60,166 nt of DNA from Alloalcanivorax balearicus MACL04 (GCF_025532145.1 NZ_ARXS01000025.1:1-60166), one strand, 5' to 3'; counted from the first letter of the stretch, positions 1 through 10,366 are shown. Made by a program: numbers and translations. The notes: generated by a model not told the origin, from the letters alone.

Positions 1-39
1 CTGCTGTCCCTGATGGAAGGTAAGGCCGTTTTCCTCTAA
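1..39 (+). CDS. 3' end of a gene that begins before the window
   Basis: Frame 1 is open from the first base and reads LLSLMEGKAVFL before TAA. It ends just before a strong hairpin and converges on the porin gene. Only 12 residues are visible, so no family can be assigned. It could also be chance, since a 39-base open frame is not significant alone. Confidence 0.35.
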   Translation: MLSLMEGKAVFL

Positions 40-54
40 ACCGCGATGAACCAT

Positions 55-79
55 AAAAAAGGCCGCCCCGGGGGCGGCC
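55..79 (-). terminator. Rho-independent terminator of the porin gene
   Basis: The perfect 8-bp stem GGCCGCCC/GGGCGGCC has a 3-base loop (61-79). On the minus strand it is followed by six T residues (bases 55-60). It lies 35 bases past the porin stop codon and would also separate the convergent upstream gene. Confidence 0.85.
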
Positions 80-113
80 AAATGGCACAGTGGAATGGAT
101 CCGCTCGGCGGAT

Positions 114-1271
114 CTACCAGGAGAGTGTGGCACCCACTGCCAGGGTGTCGGTGGATTCAATCTCGCCAGCCTGTTTGTCATCGATCTCGAAGCGGCTGAA
201 GTTCCCCAGCAGTTTCAGATTGTCATTGACCGCGTAACTGAGCAGCACGGCTTTGTTTTCGTAGTCAGCTTCGCCGCCAAGCAGATTGCCGTCGTCCTCG
301 CTACGACCATAAGACAGAGCCAGACGGAATTTGTCGATCTGCTGGCCGATCTGCACAAGGTACCCCTTACTGTCGATTTCCCTGAGGTTGGCCTGGCCCA
401 GGTTGTTCGAGAACAGCGGGTGCATGCCTTCGGCATTGAAGCCCGAAGCGGTGAGGGAGGTGTCGCCGAGTTTGGCCTGAACCCCATAGCCCAGCCCCCG
501 CGAGGTCACATCCTCGACACTACCGTCGGTGTTTTCCGAGGTTTGGTAGGCGCCATTAACCCAGGCGTACAGTTCGGTGGCGCCGAGGCTGGTCTGGTAG
601 CTTACTTCGGTTTCGAAACGCGGTGCCGATTGGTAGGCCTTGCCGGTGCCTCCCACTTCGTTGCTGTCATAGGGATCGAGAACACCCACGGCGACTTTCA
701 AGGCATGTTGCTGTGGACTGCGGTAAGTGATCTGCGCGCTGGGGAAAGGGTAGGGATAGCCGGTGCCGATGTTGCCAAAGGACACGCCGCTGCCGTCCAT
801 CAGGCCGAGGGTATCGCTGGCCTGGCCAAAACCCGACAACAGTTCGTCGCGCAGAATATTGGAGCGCGCGAACAGACCAAAGTCCTTACCGATCAACACC
901 TGACCCCAACCGCCGTCGATGGTGCCATAAAACTGGCGCACGTCGATGCCGGTTTCAGTGCCGTTGGTTTCACTGTCGTTGATGGTGACCCAGAACGAGG
1001 AACGGGCCCCGAGTTTCAGGTCGCCGGCCTGGCGGGAAAAATTGAAGCCGAGCCAGTTGGGCAGAAATCCCATTTTCACCCGGGACTGGCGCCGGTCGAA
1101 CTGGTCACCGGGGCGGTCCACGTCGTTGTGTACGTAGAAGGCGTTGATGTAGCCATCGGTGGAGAAGGTGGTCTGATTATCGTCGTGGAGTTTGATTTCC
1201 GCCTGGGCGCCGGTACTGGCAAGCGATGCCAGCAAGACACAGGTAAGGGGCAGTCTTTTGTTGTTGTGCAT
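114..1271 (-). CDS. Outer-membrane porin (general Gram-negative porin fold)
   Basis: Encodes 385 residues. The start at 1271 has GGAG six bases upstream and gives a classical Sec signal peptide, MHNNKRLPLTCVLLASLAST then GAQA, with probable cleavage before EIKL. Longer in-frame starts up to 1391 would bury the signal peptide. The mature protein alternates polar and aromatic residues in the manner of a 16-strand beta barrel and ends in the outer-membrane signature LSW. Families of this type (DUF1302/OmpC-like porins of marine gammaproteobacteria) passively admit small solutes; no substrate can be read from the sequence. It is monocistronic, followed by its own terminator, and sits downstream of the pump operon in the same direction. 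Confidence 0.85.
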   Translation of the reverse strand: MHNNKRLPLTCVLLASLASTGAQAEIKLHDDNQTTFSTDGYINAFYVHNDVDRPGDQFDRRQSRVKMGFLPNWLGFNFSRQAGDLKLGARSSFWVTINDSETNGTETGIDVRQFYGTIDGGWGQVLIGKDFGLFARSNILRDELLSGFGQASDTLGLMDGSGVSFGNIGTGYPYPFPSAQITYRSPQQHALKVAVGVLDPYDSNEVGGTGKAYQSAPRFETEVSYQTSLGATELYAWVNGAYQTSENTDGSVEDVTSRGLGYGVQAKLGDTSLTASGFNAEGMHPLFSNNLGQANLREIDSKGYLVQIGQQIDKFRLALSYGRSEDDGNLLGGEADYENKAVLLSYAVNDNLKLLGNFSRFEIDDKQAGEIESTDTLAVGATLSW

Positions 1272-1458
1272 GGTTCGCTCCATGTTTTTTCGCGTCGTTC
1301 GGAGCGGGCAGTATGGAAAGGGACGGGCGGCGGCGAATCCCGCTTTGGTCGGGAAGGCGTCGTAAGACCGGAGCGACCAGTTGGGTGGCACGAAAGTCGT
1401 GCGCTGGTGTGGGTTCAGGAACTAGAACAAAGAGAGAAGGGGGAGGGAGAAAGGAGGA

Positions 1459-1480
1459 GCCCGGCGCATGCGCGCCGGGC
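1459..1480 (-). terminator. Terminator-like hairpin after the pump operon
   Basis: A perfect 9-bp stem (GCCCGGCGC/GCGCCGGGC) with a 4-base loop lies 9 bases past the outer-membrane-factor stop codon. On the minus strand it is followed by a pyrimidine tract (TCCTCCTTTCTCCC) rather than a pure T run, so termination strength is uncertain. It separates the pump operon from the porin gene. Confidence 0.6.
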
Positions 1481-1488
1481 AAGTACAC

Positions 1489-2946
1489 TCAACCTTGCGT
1501 GCCGGAGGTGTCGCTGTCTTCCTGCTCCGGAGCGGTATTGATCACGGTGGCCTGATCTTCCAGCCAGCCGCCGCCCAGGGCCCGATACAGAGTGATCTGA
1601 TTGGCGAGCTTGCTGAGCGTGATGGACACCAGTTCCTGACGGGCGGTAAGCAGACTGCGTTGCGCGTCCAGTACCGCGAGATAGTCGTCCGCGCCCAACT
1701 CGTAGCGTTGCTGGGACAGTTCCAGTGAGCGGCGAGTGGCGTCCACCAGAGCCTGCTGGGCGATTTCCTGTTCCAGCAGGGTTTCACGGGCCACCAGCGC
1801 ATCCGAGACTTCCTGGAAGGCGGTCTGGATGGTTTGCTCATAGGTGGCGACGCTCTGGTCCCGACGCACTTCCGCCACGTCCAGGCTGGCGCGGTTGCGC
1901 CCGCCGGTGAAGATCGGCAGGGAAATGCTCGGCGAGAACGACCAACTGCGCGAGCCGCTCTCGAACAACCCGTCCAGTTCGGCACTGCTGGTACCAAAGG
2001 TGCCGGTCAGGGAAATGCTTGGGAAGAACGCCGCCCGGGCCGCGCCGATATTGGCGTTGGCTGCCCGCAGCAAGTGTTCCGCGCGGATGATGTCCGGACG
2101 TGCCAGCAACACATTGGAGGACAGCCCGGAAGGCACCTCCGATAATTCCACCAGACCGGATTCCTCCAGGTTATCGTTGGGCAGAGGCGGCAGCGGCGCG
2201 CCGACCAGGGTGGCCAGGGCGTTACGGTCCTGGGCCACCAGACGGGCGAAGCGGGCACGATTGGCGCGGGCGGTTTCCAGCGCGGTCTGCGCCTGACGCA
2301 GTTCCAGCTCGGAGCCGACACCCAGGTCGAAGCGGCGCTGGGTCAGATCCAGGGAGGCCCGGTAGGCCTCCATGGTTTCCTCGCTGATGCGCAGGTTTTC
2401 GCGGTCCGCCACCAGCGTCAGGTAAGCGTTGGCCACTTCCGACACCAGAGTGATGTGGGCGCTGCGCTGGGCTTCCTCGCTGGCCAGATAATTCTGCAGG
2501 GCGGCATCCTTGAGGCTGCGTACCCGGCCGAACAGATCCAGCTCGTAGGCGGAGATGCCTACGTTGGCGCCATACTGACTCTGCACCTGGCTCTCGCCGG
2601 TGTTGTTCAGGTCACCGGGCACCCGTTGCCGGGTGCCGGTGCCGTTGAGGCCGATATCGGGAAACAGGTCGGCACGCTGAATCCGATACTGGGCGCGCAA
2701 CTCTTCCACATCCAGCATGGCCAGACGCAGATCCCGGTTGTTGGCCAGGGCGGTCTGGATCAGCTGCTGCAGTTCCTGTTCGGCGAAGAAATCCCGCCAG
2801 CCGGGCAGGGTGACCTGCGTGGCGTCGGTGCCCTCACGGAATTGATCCGGCACCGGGGACGGGGGCTGTTCATAGCTGGGCGCCAGCGTACAGCCGCTCA
2901 AGGCCAGAGCAACGGCCAGCGCCATGGAAGCGGGTTTCAATGTCAT
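1489..2946 (-). CDS. RND efflux outer-membrane factor (OprM/TtgC/NodT family lipoprotein)
   Basis: Encodes 485 residues, the usual length for OprM-type channels. The N-terminus [19 protein letters not shown] is a lipoprotein signal with lipobox LSGC. Two internally related halves, rich in Gln/Leu/Ala heptads (about residues 60-260 and 270-460), match the two OEP domains that form the trimeric channel and periplasmic tunnel. It is the outer-membrane exit duct for the preceding RND pump. Its ATG overlaps the pump stop codon by four bases (ATGA), so translation is probably coupled. A GGAG ribosome site lies inside the pump gene. Third gene of the operon. Confidence 0.95.
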   Translation of the reverse strand: MTLKPASMALAVALALSGCTLAPSYEQPPSPVPDQFREGTDATQVTLPGWRDFFAEQELQQLIQTALANNRDLRLAMLDVEELRAQYRIQRADLFPDIGLNGTGTRQRVPGDLNNTGESQVQSQYGANVGISAYELDLFGRVRSLKDAALQNYLASEEAQRSAHITLVSEVANAYLTLVADRENLRISEETMEAYRASLDLTQRRFDLGVGSELELRQAQTALETARANRARFARLVAQDRNALATLVGAPLPPLPNDNLEESGLVELSEVPSGLSSNVLLARPDIIRAEHLLRAANANIGAARAAFFPSISLTGTFGTSSAELDGLFESGSRSWSFSPSISLPIFTGGRNRASLDVAEVRRDQSVATYEQTIQTAFQEVSDALVARETLLEQEIAQQALVDATRRSLELSQQRYELGADDYLAVLDAQRSLLTARQELVSITLSKLANQITLYRALGGGWLEDQATVINTAPEQEDSDTSGTQG

Positions 2947-5900
2947 CCGCGGGTCTCCTCGGACGGCTCGTTACGGTCACCTTTGCCGTTCAACGGCACG
3001 CCGGACAGTTTACGAACCACCACGTAGAACAAAGGAATGAAGAAAATGGCCAGGGCGGTGGCGGTGAACATGCCGCCAAACACACTGGTACCGATGGCGT
3101 TACGGGCACCGGAGCCGGCGCCGCTGCTCAGCATCAGCGGTGTTACCCCGAGCATGAACGCCATGGAGGTCATCAGGATCGGACGCAGCCGCATGCGTGT
3201 GGCCTCCAGCGTGGCTTTCCACAACGAGTGACCTTGATCTTCCAGATCCTTGGCGAACTCGGCGATCAGAATCGCGTTCTTCGCCGCCAACCCGATGGTA
3301 GTGAGCAGGCCGACCTGGAAGAAGACGTCATTTTCCAGGCCCCGGCCCAGTGAGAACAGGACCGCGCCGAGCACACCCAGCGGCACCACCAGCATCACCG
3401 CGAACGGAATCGACCAGCTCTCATACAGGGCGGCGAGACACAGGAACACCACGATCAACGAAAGGGCGTACAACGCCGGTGCCTGGTTGCCGGACTGGCG
3501 TTCCTGGTAGGACAGGCCGGTCCATTCGTAGCCGAAGCCCTCTGGCAGATCCGCCGCCAGACCTTCCAGCGCGGTCATGGCGTCACCGGTACTGAAACCG
3601 GGATTGGCATTGCCCTGGATGTTCACCGAGGAGACGCCATTATAACGCTGCAGCTGTTGCGGACCGTGCTGCCAGTCGCCGGTGGCGAAGCTGGAGAAGG
3701 GCACCATCTGGTTATTGCTGTTGCGCACGTACCAGGTGCCGATGTCCTCCGGCAGCATGCGGTCTTCCGCGTCGCCCTGGACGTAGACCCGCTTGATCCG
3801 GCCGCGATCGAGGAAGTCGTTGACATAGGTGGAACCCCAGGCCACCGACATGGTGTTGTTGATGTCGGCGATGGAGACGCCCATGGACTGTGCCTTCAGG
3901 TGATCCACGTCGACCTTGTACTGCGGCGCGTCGGGCAAGCCGTTGTAACGTACCTGTACCATCGACGGATCCTGGTTGGCCTGACCAAGCAACTGGCCCA
4001 TGGCCTGGTTGAGCGCGTCATGGCCCAGGCCGGCACGGTCCTGGAGCTGGAAGTTGAAACCGCTGGCCACCCCGAGAGCGGGGATCGACGGCGGGTTCAA
4101 GGCAAAAATGATCGCCTCGCGAATCCCGCCGAAGTAACCCATGGCGCGACCGATGATCTGGTCGATGCCATCGGTACTGAGGTCACGATCCTCCCAATCC
4201 CGCAGACGGACGAAAGCGATCCCCGAGTTCTGGCCACGACCGGCGAAGCTGAAGCCGGCCACGGTGAAGATGGATTGCACCGCGTCCTTTTCTTCCTCCA
4301 GGAAGTAGTACTCCATCTTCTTCAATACTTCGATGGTCTGCTCCTGGGTGGAACCCACCGGCAGCTGTACTTGCGCCAGCATGATGCCCTGGTCCTCTTC
4401 CGGCAGGAAGGCGGTGGGCAGGCGGGTGAAGGTGAACGCCAGCACCGCCACCACGGCCACATAGATCAGCAGGTAGCGGCCACGGCGGCCGAGGATCTTT
4501 TCCACCCTGTTGTGATAGCCATGGCTGGCACGATCGAAGTTGCGGTTGAACCAGCCGAAGAAGCCTTTCTTGTCCTCATGGGAGGCGTCCTGCTGCTTGA
4601 GCATGCTGGCGCACAATGCCGGTGTCAGGATCAGGGCCACCAGTACCGACAACACCATGGCCGAAACGATGGTGATGGAGAACTGACGATAGATGGCGCC
4701 GGTGGAGCCGGGGAAGAACGCCATGGGAATGAACACCGCGGACAGCACCAGGGCGATACCGACCAGAGCGCCGGTGATCTGGCCCATGGATTTGCGCGTG
4801 GCTTCGCGAGGGGGCAAACCCTCTTCCGCCATCACCCGTTCCACGTTTTCCACCACCACGATGGCGTCGTCCACCAACAGACCGATGGCCAGTACCATGC
4901 CGAACATGGTCAGGGTATTGATCGAGAAGCCGAAGGCGAACAGCACCGCGAAGGTCCCCAGCAGCACCACCGGCACGGCGATGGTGGGGATCAGCGTGGC
5001 GCGGAAGTTCTGCAGGAACAGGTACATCACCAGGAACACCAGCAGAATCCCTTCAAACAGGGTCTTCACCACCTCCATGATGGAAATTTCCACGAACGGC
5101 GTGGTGTCGTAGGGGAAATCCATTTGCATGTCTTCGGGGAAGAACTGGCTCAGATCGTTGAGTGTGGACTTCACCCGTTCGGCGGTATCCAGGGCGTTGG
5201 CGCCGGTGGCCAGGTTGATCCCCAGACCGGTGGCGGAGGTGCCGTTGTAACGCCCGGTGATATCGTAGCTTTCCTTGCCGAACTCGATGTTGGCGACGTC
5301 CTTGAGGCGTACCTGGGAGCCGTCATCGTTGACGCGCAGCAGAATCCGCCCGAATTCCTCGGGGGTTTGCAGTAAGGTCTGCACGATGATGGAAGCGCTC
5401 AACTGCTGGCCTTCCACCGCCGGGTTACCGCCGATCTGGCCGCCGGTGATCTGGTTGTTCTGTACCGTGATCGCCTGGGTGACATCCGCCGCGGTCAGAC
5501 CGAATTCGGTCATCTTCTGGGAGTCGAGCCAGACGCGCATGGCGTATTGGGTGCCGAACAACTGGGTGGTACCGACACCTTGCACCCGGCTGATCGGATC
5601 CTGGATGTTGGCCGCCACATAGTCGGCGAGGGCCGCGTTGTCCAGTTCACCGGATTTGGAGTTGAACGCCACCACCATCAGGAAGGTGTCGGAGGACTTG
5701 CTCACCTGCACCCCCTGCTGCTGCACCACCTGGGGCAGGCGCGGGGTGGCCAGTTGCAGTTTGTTCTGCACCTGGACCTGGGCGATATCCGGATCGGTAC
5801 CGGGGGCGAAGGTCAGAATGATCTGCGCGTTACCGGAGGAATCACTGGTGGAGGACATGTACAGCAGATTATCGATACCGTTCATCTGCTGCTCGATGAC

Positions 5901-6089
5901 CTGCGTCACCGAATCTTCCACGGCTTTCGCCGAGGCCCCGGGGTAGGTGGCCTCGATGGTAACTTCCGGCGGTGCCACGGTGGGGTACTGCTCCACCGGC
6001 AAAGTATTGATCGCCAGGGCGCCCGCCATCATCAGAACGATGGCGATCACCCAGGCGAAAATGGGTCGATCAATAAAGAAATTGGCCAT
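2943..6089 (-). CDS. RND multidrug efflux permease (AcrB/MexB/TtgB type)
   Basis: Encodes 1048 residues, typical of HAE1-family inner-membrane pumps. It starts [20 protein letters not shown], the standard first transmembrane helix. TM4 carries [17 protein letters not shown] near residue 405, with the paired aspartates of the proton relay. TM10 carries [16 protein letters not shown] with the conserved lysine. Two large periplasmic loops and an internal repeat are present. It exports hydrophobic drugs and solvents from periplasm and membrane, driven by proton influx, in complex with the adaptor and outer-membrane factor encoded on either side. It begins 12 bases after the adaptor stop. AcrB, MexB and TtgB cannot be told apart by eye. 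Confidence 0.97.
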   Translation of the reverse strand: MANFFIDRPIFAWVIAIVLMMAGALAINTLPVEQYPTVAPPEVTIEATYPGASAKAVEDSVTQVIEQQMNGIDNLLYMSSTSDSSGNAQIILTFAPGTDPDIAQVQVQNKLQLATPRLPQVVQQQGVQVSKSSDTFLMVVAFNSKSGELDNAALADYVAANIQDPISRVQGVGTTQLFGTQYAMRVWLDSQKMTEFGLTAADVTQAITVQNNQITGGQIGGNPAVEGQQLSASIIVQTLLQTPEEFGRILLRVNDDGSQVRLKDVANIEFGKESYDITGRYNGTSATGLGINLATGANALDTAERVKSTLNDLSQFFPEDMQMDFPYDTTPFVEISIMEVVKTLFEGILLVFLVMYLFLQNFRATLIPTIAVPVVLLGTFAVLFAFGFSINTLTMFGMVLAIGLLVDDAIVVVENVERVMAEEGLPPREATRKSMGQITGALVGIALVLSAVFIPMAFFPGSTGAIYRQFSITIVSAMVLSVLVALILTPALCASMLKQQDASHEDKKGFFGWFNRNFDRASHGYHNRVEKILGRRGRYLLIYVAVVAVLAFTFTRLPTAFLPEEDQGIMLAQVQLPVGSTQEQTIEVLKKMEYYFLEEEKDAVQSIFTVAGFSFAGRGQNSGIAFVRLRDWEDRDLSTDGIDQIIGRAMGYFGGIREAIIFALNPPSIPALGVASGFNFQLQDRAGLGHDALNQAMGQLLGQANQDPSMVQVRYNGLPDAPQYKVDVDHLKAQSMGVSIADINNTMSVAWGSTYVNDFLDRGRIKRVYVQGDAEDRMLPEDIGTWYVRNSNNQMVPFSSFATGDWQHGPQQLQRYNGVSSVNIQGNANPGFSTGDAMTALEGLAADLPEGFGYEWTGLSYQERQSGNQAPALYALSLIVVFLCLAALYESWSIPFAVMLVVPLGVLGAVLFSLGRGLENDVFFQVGLLTTIGLAAKNAILIAEFAKDLEDQGHSLWKATLEATRMRLRPILMTSMAFMLGVTPLMLSSGAGSGARNAIGTSVFGGMFTATALAIFFIPLFYVVVRKLSGVPLNGKGDRNEPSEETRG

Positions 6090-6101
6090 GTTGCTCCCCG
6101 A

Positions 6102-7301
6102 TTACTCGGCGTTGGCGTTGTTCGGGCCGTTGTCCTGGGCCTGGGTTTGCTGCGCTTGCTGCTTTTGCGCCTCGACGTCCACACCTTCCACCGGCATGCC
6201 GGGGCCGATCTTTTGCAGGCCGTCGACGATCAGTTTGTCGCCGGCGGCGAGGCCATCGCCGATTAACCAGCGGTTGCCCACCGTGCGCACGGTTTCCACC
6301 TGACGTTTTTCCACCGTGTTGTTGTCGCCGATGACCATGGCACTGGCGGTGCCTTGCGGATCACGGGTGACCGCTTTCTGTGGCACCAGGATGGCGTTGT
6401 CGCGTTGTCCCTGGGGCAGCTTGGCGCGTACGAACAGACCGGGCAGCAGGTCGCCGTCGGGATTGGGGAACAGGGCGCGCAGGGTGATCGAGCCGGTGCT
6501 CTCATCCACTGCGTATTCGGAGAATTGCAGGGTCCCGCTCTCGCCGTACTCGGTGCCGTCTTCCAACACCAGAGTGACGCGCGCCTTGTCTTCGCCGACC
6601 TGTTCCAACTGCCCGCTTTCCATGGCCACGCGCAGTTGACGCAACTCACGGGCGGACTGGGTGAGGTCCACATAGATCGGATCCAACTGGCGAATGGTGG
6701 CCAGCGCCTCGCTCTGGTTGGCGGTGACCAGAGCGCCGGCGGTGACGCTGGAACGGCCGATGCGCCCGGAAATCGGCGCCTTGACACTGGCGTAGTCCAG
6801 GTTCAGGCGAGCGGTATCCACCGCGGCCTGGGCGGCGGCGATCTGCGCTTTGTTGGTGCCCAGACTGGCGCGGGCATTGTCGTACTCCTGACGGCTTACC
6901 GCGTTCGCCTCCACCAGAGTCTTATAGCGGTCGGCCAGCAGCTGGTTGGACTCCAGTGTGGAACGGGCGCTGGCCAGATCCGCCTGGGCGCTGGCCAATG
7001 CCGCCTTGAACTGGCGATCGTCGATGCGATAAAGCACCTGCCCGGCCTCAACTTCGGCGCCTTCATCGAACAGACGTTCCTTGATAATGCCGCTCACCTG
7101 AGGGCGAATCTCCGCCACCTCATAGGGGCTGGTGCGGCCGGGTAGTTCGTTGACGACGGTATAGGGTTCCGGTTTAACCGTGATGTAACCCACCTGCGCC
7201 GCGCCGCCGGCACCTTGCTGCTGAGGCGTGTCGTTTCCGCAGGCGGTCAGGGCGAGGGCAAAAAAGAAAAGGACAGAAAAATGGACCGATCGTGCGCGCA
7301 T
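6102..7301 (-). CDS. RND efflux periplasmic adaptor (AcrA/MexA/TtgA type membrane-fusion protein)
   Basis: Encodes 399 residues. The signal peptide ends in the lipobox LTAC (cysteine at about residue 21), so it is an inner-membrane-anchored lipoprotein. Order of parts: lipoyl half-motif (about 60-90), alpha-hairpin rich in Ala/Gln/Glu (about 95-165), second lipoyl half (VKAPISGRIGRS), beta-barrel domain, and a polar low-complexity tail (QKQQAQQTQAQ). It links the permease to the outer-membrane channel. First gene of the operon; GAGG lies five bases before the ATG. The promoter region is shared with the divergent TetR gene and contains the operator at 7399-7426. Confidence 0.95.
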   Translation of the reverse strand: MRARSVHFSVLFFFALALTACGNDTPQQQGAGGAAQVGYITVKPEPYTVVNELPGRTSPYEVAEIRPQVSGIIKERLFDEGAEVEAGQVLYRIDDRQFKAALASAQADLASARSTLESNQLLADRYKTLVEANAVSRQEYDNARASLGTNKAQIAAAQAAVDTARLNLDYASVKAPISGRIGRSSVTAGALVTANQSEALATIRQLDPIYVDLTQSARELRQLRVAMESGQLEQVGEDKARVTLVLEDGTEYGESGTLQFSEYAVDESTGSITLRALFPNPDGDLLPGLFVRAKLPQGQRDNAILVPQKAVTRDPQGTASAMVIGDNNTVEKRQVETVRTVGNRWLIGDGLAAGDKLIVDGLQKIGPGMPVEGVDVEAQKQQAQQTQAQDNGPNNANAE

Positions 7302-7398
7302 AGAAACCTCGGTTTCCTATGAAAATCAATGAATTTTGGTTGCTTCCGTTACGGCGAGAAAGCGCGGATACCCGATAATTACACAAAAGCGAAAAGAG

Positions 7399-7426
7399 TA
7401 TACATACATTCGTAGATGTATGTATA
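7399..7426. promoter_or_regulatory. AcrR/TtgR-type operator between the pump operon and its repressor gene
   Basis: A perfect 11-bp inverted repeat (TATACATACAT / ATGTATGTATA) with a 6-base centre. The inner 24 bases match the known E. coli AcrR site (TACATACAT..ATGTATGTA) apart from a few central bases. It lies in the 159-base gap between two divergent genes, so one repressor dimer pair could control both. The AcrR site is established knowledge; use of this copy by the neighbouring TetR protein is inferred from position. Confidence 0.9.
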
Positions 7427-7460
7427 GTTCTCCCTCCAGCGAGATCACAGGAGTCCGGCC

Positions 7461-8108
7461 ATGAGGCGCACCAAGGCGGAAGCTCAGGAGACCCGTGAGC
7501 AGATACTCGACGCGGCGGAGCGCGTCTTTCATGAAAAAGGCGTATCGAGGACCTCCTTGAATGACATCGCCGGCGCGGCGGGGTTCACTCGTGGCGCCAT
7601 TTATTGGCACTTCAAAAACAAACATGATGTTTTTGCCGCCATGTTGGAGCGAAAGCGTTTGCCGCTTGAGGCTCTGGCGCAGCGGGCGGAGCACCCTGAA
7701 GAGAAGGATCCGCTGGGGCGGTTGCGGGAATTCCTGATCTACGTGCTCTGTGAAACCGTCCGTGATCCGAGCCGTCGGCGGGTATTGGAGATCATATTCC
7801 AAAAATGTGAATTTACTGTGGAAACCGATCCTCTGATGACCCGCCAGAAGGAATCCTTTCTGGAAGCCTCCAAATCCATGCGAATCATCCTTGGCCGCGC
7901 CATCGAGCGCGGGCAACTGCCTGAAAGTCTGAACATCGAGCGTGCCGTGACCTTGCTGCATGTGCAAGTGTGTGGCCTTCTTTATGTCTGGTTGCTGGTC
8001 CCGGAGACCTTTGATCTCGAACAGGAAGCGGCCCATCATGTGGACTGCTATCTCAACACGCTGGCATCGTGCCCCTCCATTTCCGGGTGTCCGGATTCTC
8101 CTTCCTGA
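7461..8108 (+). CDS. TetR-family repressor of the RND pump (AcrR/TtgR/MexR-like role)
   Basis: Encodes 215 residues, the AcrR/TtgR length. The N-terminal helix-turn-helix spans about residues 30-52 (TSLNDIAGAAGFTRGAIYWH), followed by FKNKHDVF, the usual TetR_N ending. The rest is an all-helical ligand-binding and dimer domain with the MAATS-type segment REFLIYVLCETVRD. It should bind the operator at 7399-7426, repressing both itself and the pump until a hydrophobic effector is bound. ATG is preceded by CAGGAG. Divergent to the adaptor gene. The C-terminal SISGCPDSPS tail looks unstructured. Confidence 0.92.
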   Translation: MRRTKAEAQETREQILDAAERVFHEKGVSRTSLNDIAGAAGFTRGAIYWHFKNKHDVFAAMLERKRLPLEALAQRAEHPEEKDPLGRLREFLIYVLCETVRDPSRRRVLEIIFQKCEFTVETDPLMTRQKESFLEASKSMRIILGRAIERGQLPESLNIERAVTLLHVQVCGLLYVWLLVPETFDLEQEAAHHVDCYLNTLASCPSISGCPDSPS

Positions 8109-8120
8109 TTTTGATTTCTG

Positions 8121-8174
8121 ATTTCGGAACGTGATTTTGAAATAATTGACGCCACCCAAGGGTCATGTCACATT
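8121..8174 (+). promoter_or_regulatory. Candidate promoter of the SDR gene with a degenerate TTCCGAAAT-type element
   Basis: TTGACG (8146-8151) is followed 17 bases later by CACATT (8169-8174). Immediately upstream are TGAAATAA and, at 8121-8130, ATTTCGGAAC, which is the reverse complement of the TTCCGAAAT core seen at three other promoters here. The match is weaker than in those three. The remaining 8175-8355 leader shows no clear feature. Confidence 0.35.
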
Positions 8175-8358
8175 CTTTGCCCCCGCACGGACAGTGCCGG
8201 ATGCCCTCCGGGCTGGCGGCGATCGCCGTGGTCCGCCCGGGCATCAACCGATAAATCAATGCCACGTCGGCAACGCAATACGCGCCCGGAACCAGGCTCG
8301 TTCGTTGGTTGCCGGTGCCGCCGTCGTGACCGGAAGAAACCGGAACAGGAGAATAATG

Positions 8359-9123
8359 ATGAGTAAACTGTTTGATCTCACGGGAAAAGTCGCTCTGATC
8401 ACCGGATCCACCCGGGGTATCGGTAAAGCCATCGCCGAGGAAATGGCCCGTGCTGGCGCCAAGGTGGTCATCTCCAGCCGCAAGCCGGAGCCTTGCCATG
8501 AAGTGTGCGAGGCGATCAAGGCGGAAGGTCACGAGGCCATCGCCGTGCCCTGTAACGTGGGCAGCAAGGATGATTTGATGAACCTGGTGGATGAAACCCT
8601 GGCCGCCTTTGGCAAGATCGATATTCTGGTCTGTAACGCCGCCACCAACCCGGTTTACGGCCCCACCGCGGAAGTCAGCGACGAGGCCTGGGACAAGATT
8701 CTCGACACCAACGTCAAGGGTACTTTCTGGCTGTGCAACCGGGTACTGCCGATCATGGCCGAGAACGGCGGTGGTAACGTGGTGATCATTTCCAGCATCG
8801 CCGGCCTGCGCGGCAACACCGTGATTGGCACCTACGGAGTGTCCAAGGCGGCGGAAGCGGCTCTGGCCCGCAACCTGGCGGTGGAGTGGGGGCCGAAGAA
8901 TATTCGTGTCAACGCCATTGCTCCGGGCCTGGTGCGCACCGATTTCGCCAAGGCTCTGGTGGAAGACCCGGTTCGCCGTCAGCGCGCCGAGGAACGCACA
9001 CCGGTGCGCCGTATCGGCGATCCGGTGGATATCGCCGGGGTGGCGTTGTTCCTGTCCAGCGCCGGCAGCGCTTACGTGACCGGCCAGACCATCGTGGCGG
9101 ACGGCGGCGAAACCATTTGTTGA
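8359..9123 (+). CDS. Short-chain dehydrogenase/reductase (FabG-like)
   Basis: Encodes 254 residues. The Rossmann motif TGSTRGIG is at residues 15-22, NAATN follows near 93, and the catalytic Ser..YGVSK set lies near residues 144-161; the C-terminus has VTGQTIVADGGETI. NAD(P)-linked oxidation or reduction of a hydroxy/keto group is certain at family level; the substrate is not visible. AGGAG lies seven bases before this ATG; an ATG one codon earlier (8356) is also possible but the spacing is shorter. The next gene is an ACAD10-like phosphotransferase, and such pairs often sit among fatty-acid or sterol-acid catabolic genes, so a 3-hydroxyacyl-CoA or alcohol substrate is a reasonable guess. Confidence 0.85.
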   Translation: MSKLFDLTGKVALITGSTRGIGKAIAEEMARAGAKVVISSRKPEPCHEVCEAIKAEGHEAIAVPCNVGSKDDLMNLVDETLAAFGKIDILVCNAATNPVYGPTAEVSDEAWDKILDTNVKGTFWLCNRVLPIMAENGGGNVVIISSIAGLRGNTVIGTYGVSKAAEAALARNLAVEWGPKNIRVNAIAPGLVRTDFAKALVEDPVRRQRAEERTPVRRIGDPVDIAGVALFLSSAGSAYVTGQTIVADGGETIC

Positions 9124-9204
9124 TGGCCGCGGGCGCGCCGCATTTGCTTTTGCGGACCGCGACCGGCGTTAGAGGCAAACGCTAAGCGATTTTTGAGGTT
9201 CCAT

Positions 9205-10263
9205 ATGGAAGGTCAACCGGAACTGGTGCCGGTCCTTGAGGCCCATCGTTTCGATGAATCCCGTCTGTCCCGGTATCTGGATCAGGCCGGGCTGCTGGCA
9301 GGAGCGTTGCGGGTGCAACAGTTCCAGGGCGGACAGTCCAATCCCACCTATCTGCTGGAAAGTGGCGAGCGCCGCTACGTTCTGCGCAAGAAGCCGCCGG
9401 GCAAGGTGTTGCCGTCGGCGCATCAGGTGGACCGCGAATATCGGGTAATGAAGGCATTGGGCGAACACAGCGATGTGCCGGTGCCGACCATGCGTGCTCT
9501 CTGCGAGGACGATGACGTTATCGGCACCAGCTTTTACGTCATGGATTTCGTGCCCGGTCGGGTGTTTTCCGAGCCGCTGCTGGAATGCCTGCCCACTGCT
9601 CAACAGCGCCGTGCCGTCTATGAGGCCATGGTGGATACTCTGGCCAAATTGCACAGCGTTGACTACAGGGTCGCCGGTTTGGAGGATTTTGGACGTCCTC
9701 AAGGGTATGTGGCGCGTCAGGTGAAACGCTGGCGGGCTCAGTACCAGGCCTCCAAGACCGACGAGCTGCCGGCCATGGACAACCTGATCGACTGGCTCGA
9801 GGAGCACATTCCCGAGGACGACAGTGCCGCCATTGCTCACGGTGACTTCCGCATGGGCAATCTGCTGCTGGCGCCGGACCAGCCCAAGGTAGTGGCGGTG
9901 CTGGACTGGGAACTGGCCACCATTGGCCATCCGCTGGCGGATCTGGCTTACTTCTGTCTGCCGTATCATTTGCCCCACGGTATTCAGGGGGTGCGCGGTC
10001 TGGACGGCCTGGATCTGAGCGAACGCGGCATTCCCGACGAGCATGTATTGCTGGAACGTTACTGTCGCGGTTGTGGCCGCGATGGCATCAGTGACTGGCC
10101 GGTGTTCCTGGCCTTCGCGCTGTTCCGTACCGCGGCGATCCTGCAGGGAGTTTATGCCCGGGCGCTGCAGGGCAACGCCAGCAATCGTGACGCGCTGGAA
10201 GTCGGCAAGCGGGCCGGACTGATGGCCGAGCGCGGCTGGCAAATCGCCCGTACTCACCAATAA
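9205..10263 (+). CDS. Phosphotransferase family protein (APH fold, ACAD10/11 N-domain-like)
   Basis: Encodes 352 residues from the ATG at 9205, which has GAGG six bases upstream; a TTG start four codons earlier would overlap that site. Near residue 212 is the kinase-like catalytic loop HGDFRMGN, followed by the metal-binding VLDWELATIGHP, as in aminoglycoside phosphotransferases and choline kinase. The early segment RYVLRKKPPGKVLPSAHQVD carries the lysine region and matches the stand-alone bacterial relatives of the ACAD10/11 N-terminal domain. In that family the protein phosphorylates a 4-hydroxyacyl-CoA before elimination; by analogy it may serve hydroxy-acid catabolism. Antibiotic modification is unlikely in this context. 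Confidence 0.8.
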   Translation: MEGQPELVPVLEAHRFDESRLSRYLDQAGLLAGALRVQQFQGGQSNPTYLLESGERRYVLRKKPPGKVLPSAHQVDREYRVMKALGEHSDVPVPTMRALCEDDDVIGTSFYVMDFVPGRVFSEPLLECLPTAQQRRAVYEAMVDTLAKLHSVDYRVAGLEDFGRPQGYVARQVKRWRAQYQASKTDELPAMDNLIDWLEEHIPEDDSAAIAHGDFRMGNLLLAPDQPKVVAVLDWELATIGHPLADLAYFCLPYHLPHGIQGVRGLDGLDLSERGIPDEHVLLERYCRGCGRDGISDWPVFLAFALFRTAAILQGVYARALQGNASNRDALEVGKRAGLMAERGWQIARTHQ

Positions 10264-10366
10264 ACAGCTAATGACAGCCCCTCGGGCGTCATCATCGCTT
10301 CATTCCGACCGGGCAGCATAGGCGGCGCGGACGGTAGACAAGAATTCGGACAATACAGGAGCCACC

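Noticed and set aside
90-1541. A 483-residue plus-strand frame over the porin
   Set aside because: The minus strand has a signal peptide, a ribosome site and a terminator; the plus frame has none.
3657-5375. A 572-residue antisense frame over the RND permease
   Set aside because: The permease is unmistakable; the antisense product is a His/Gly-rich shadow with no ribosome site.
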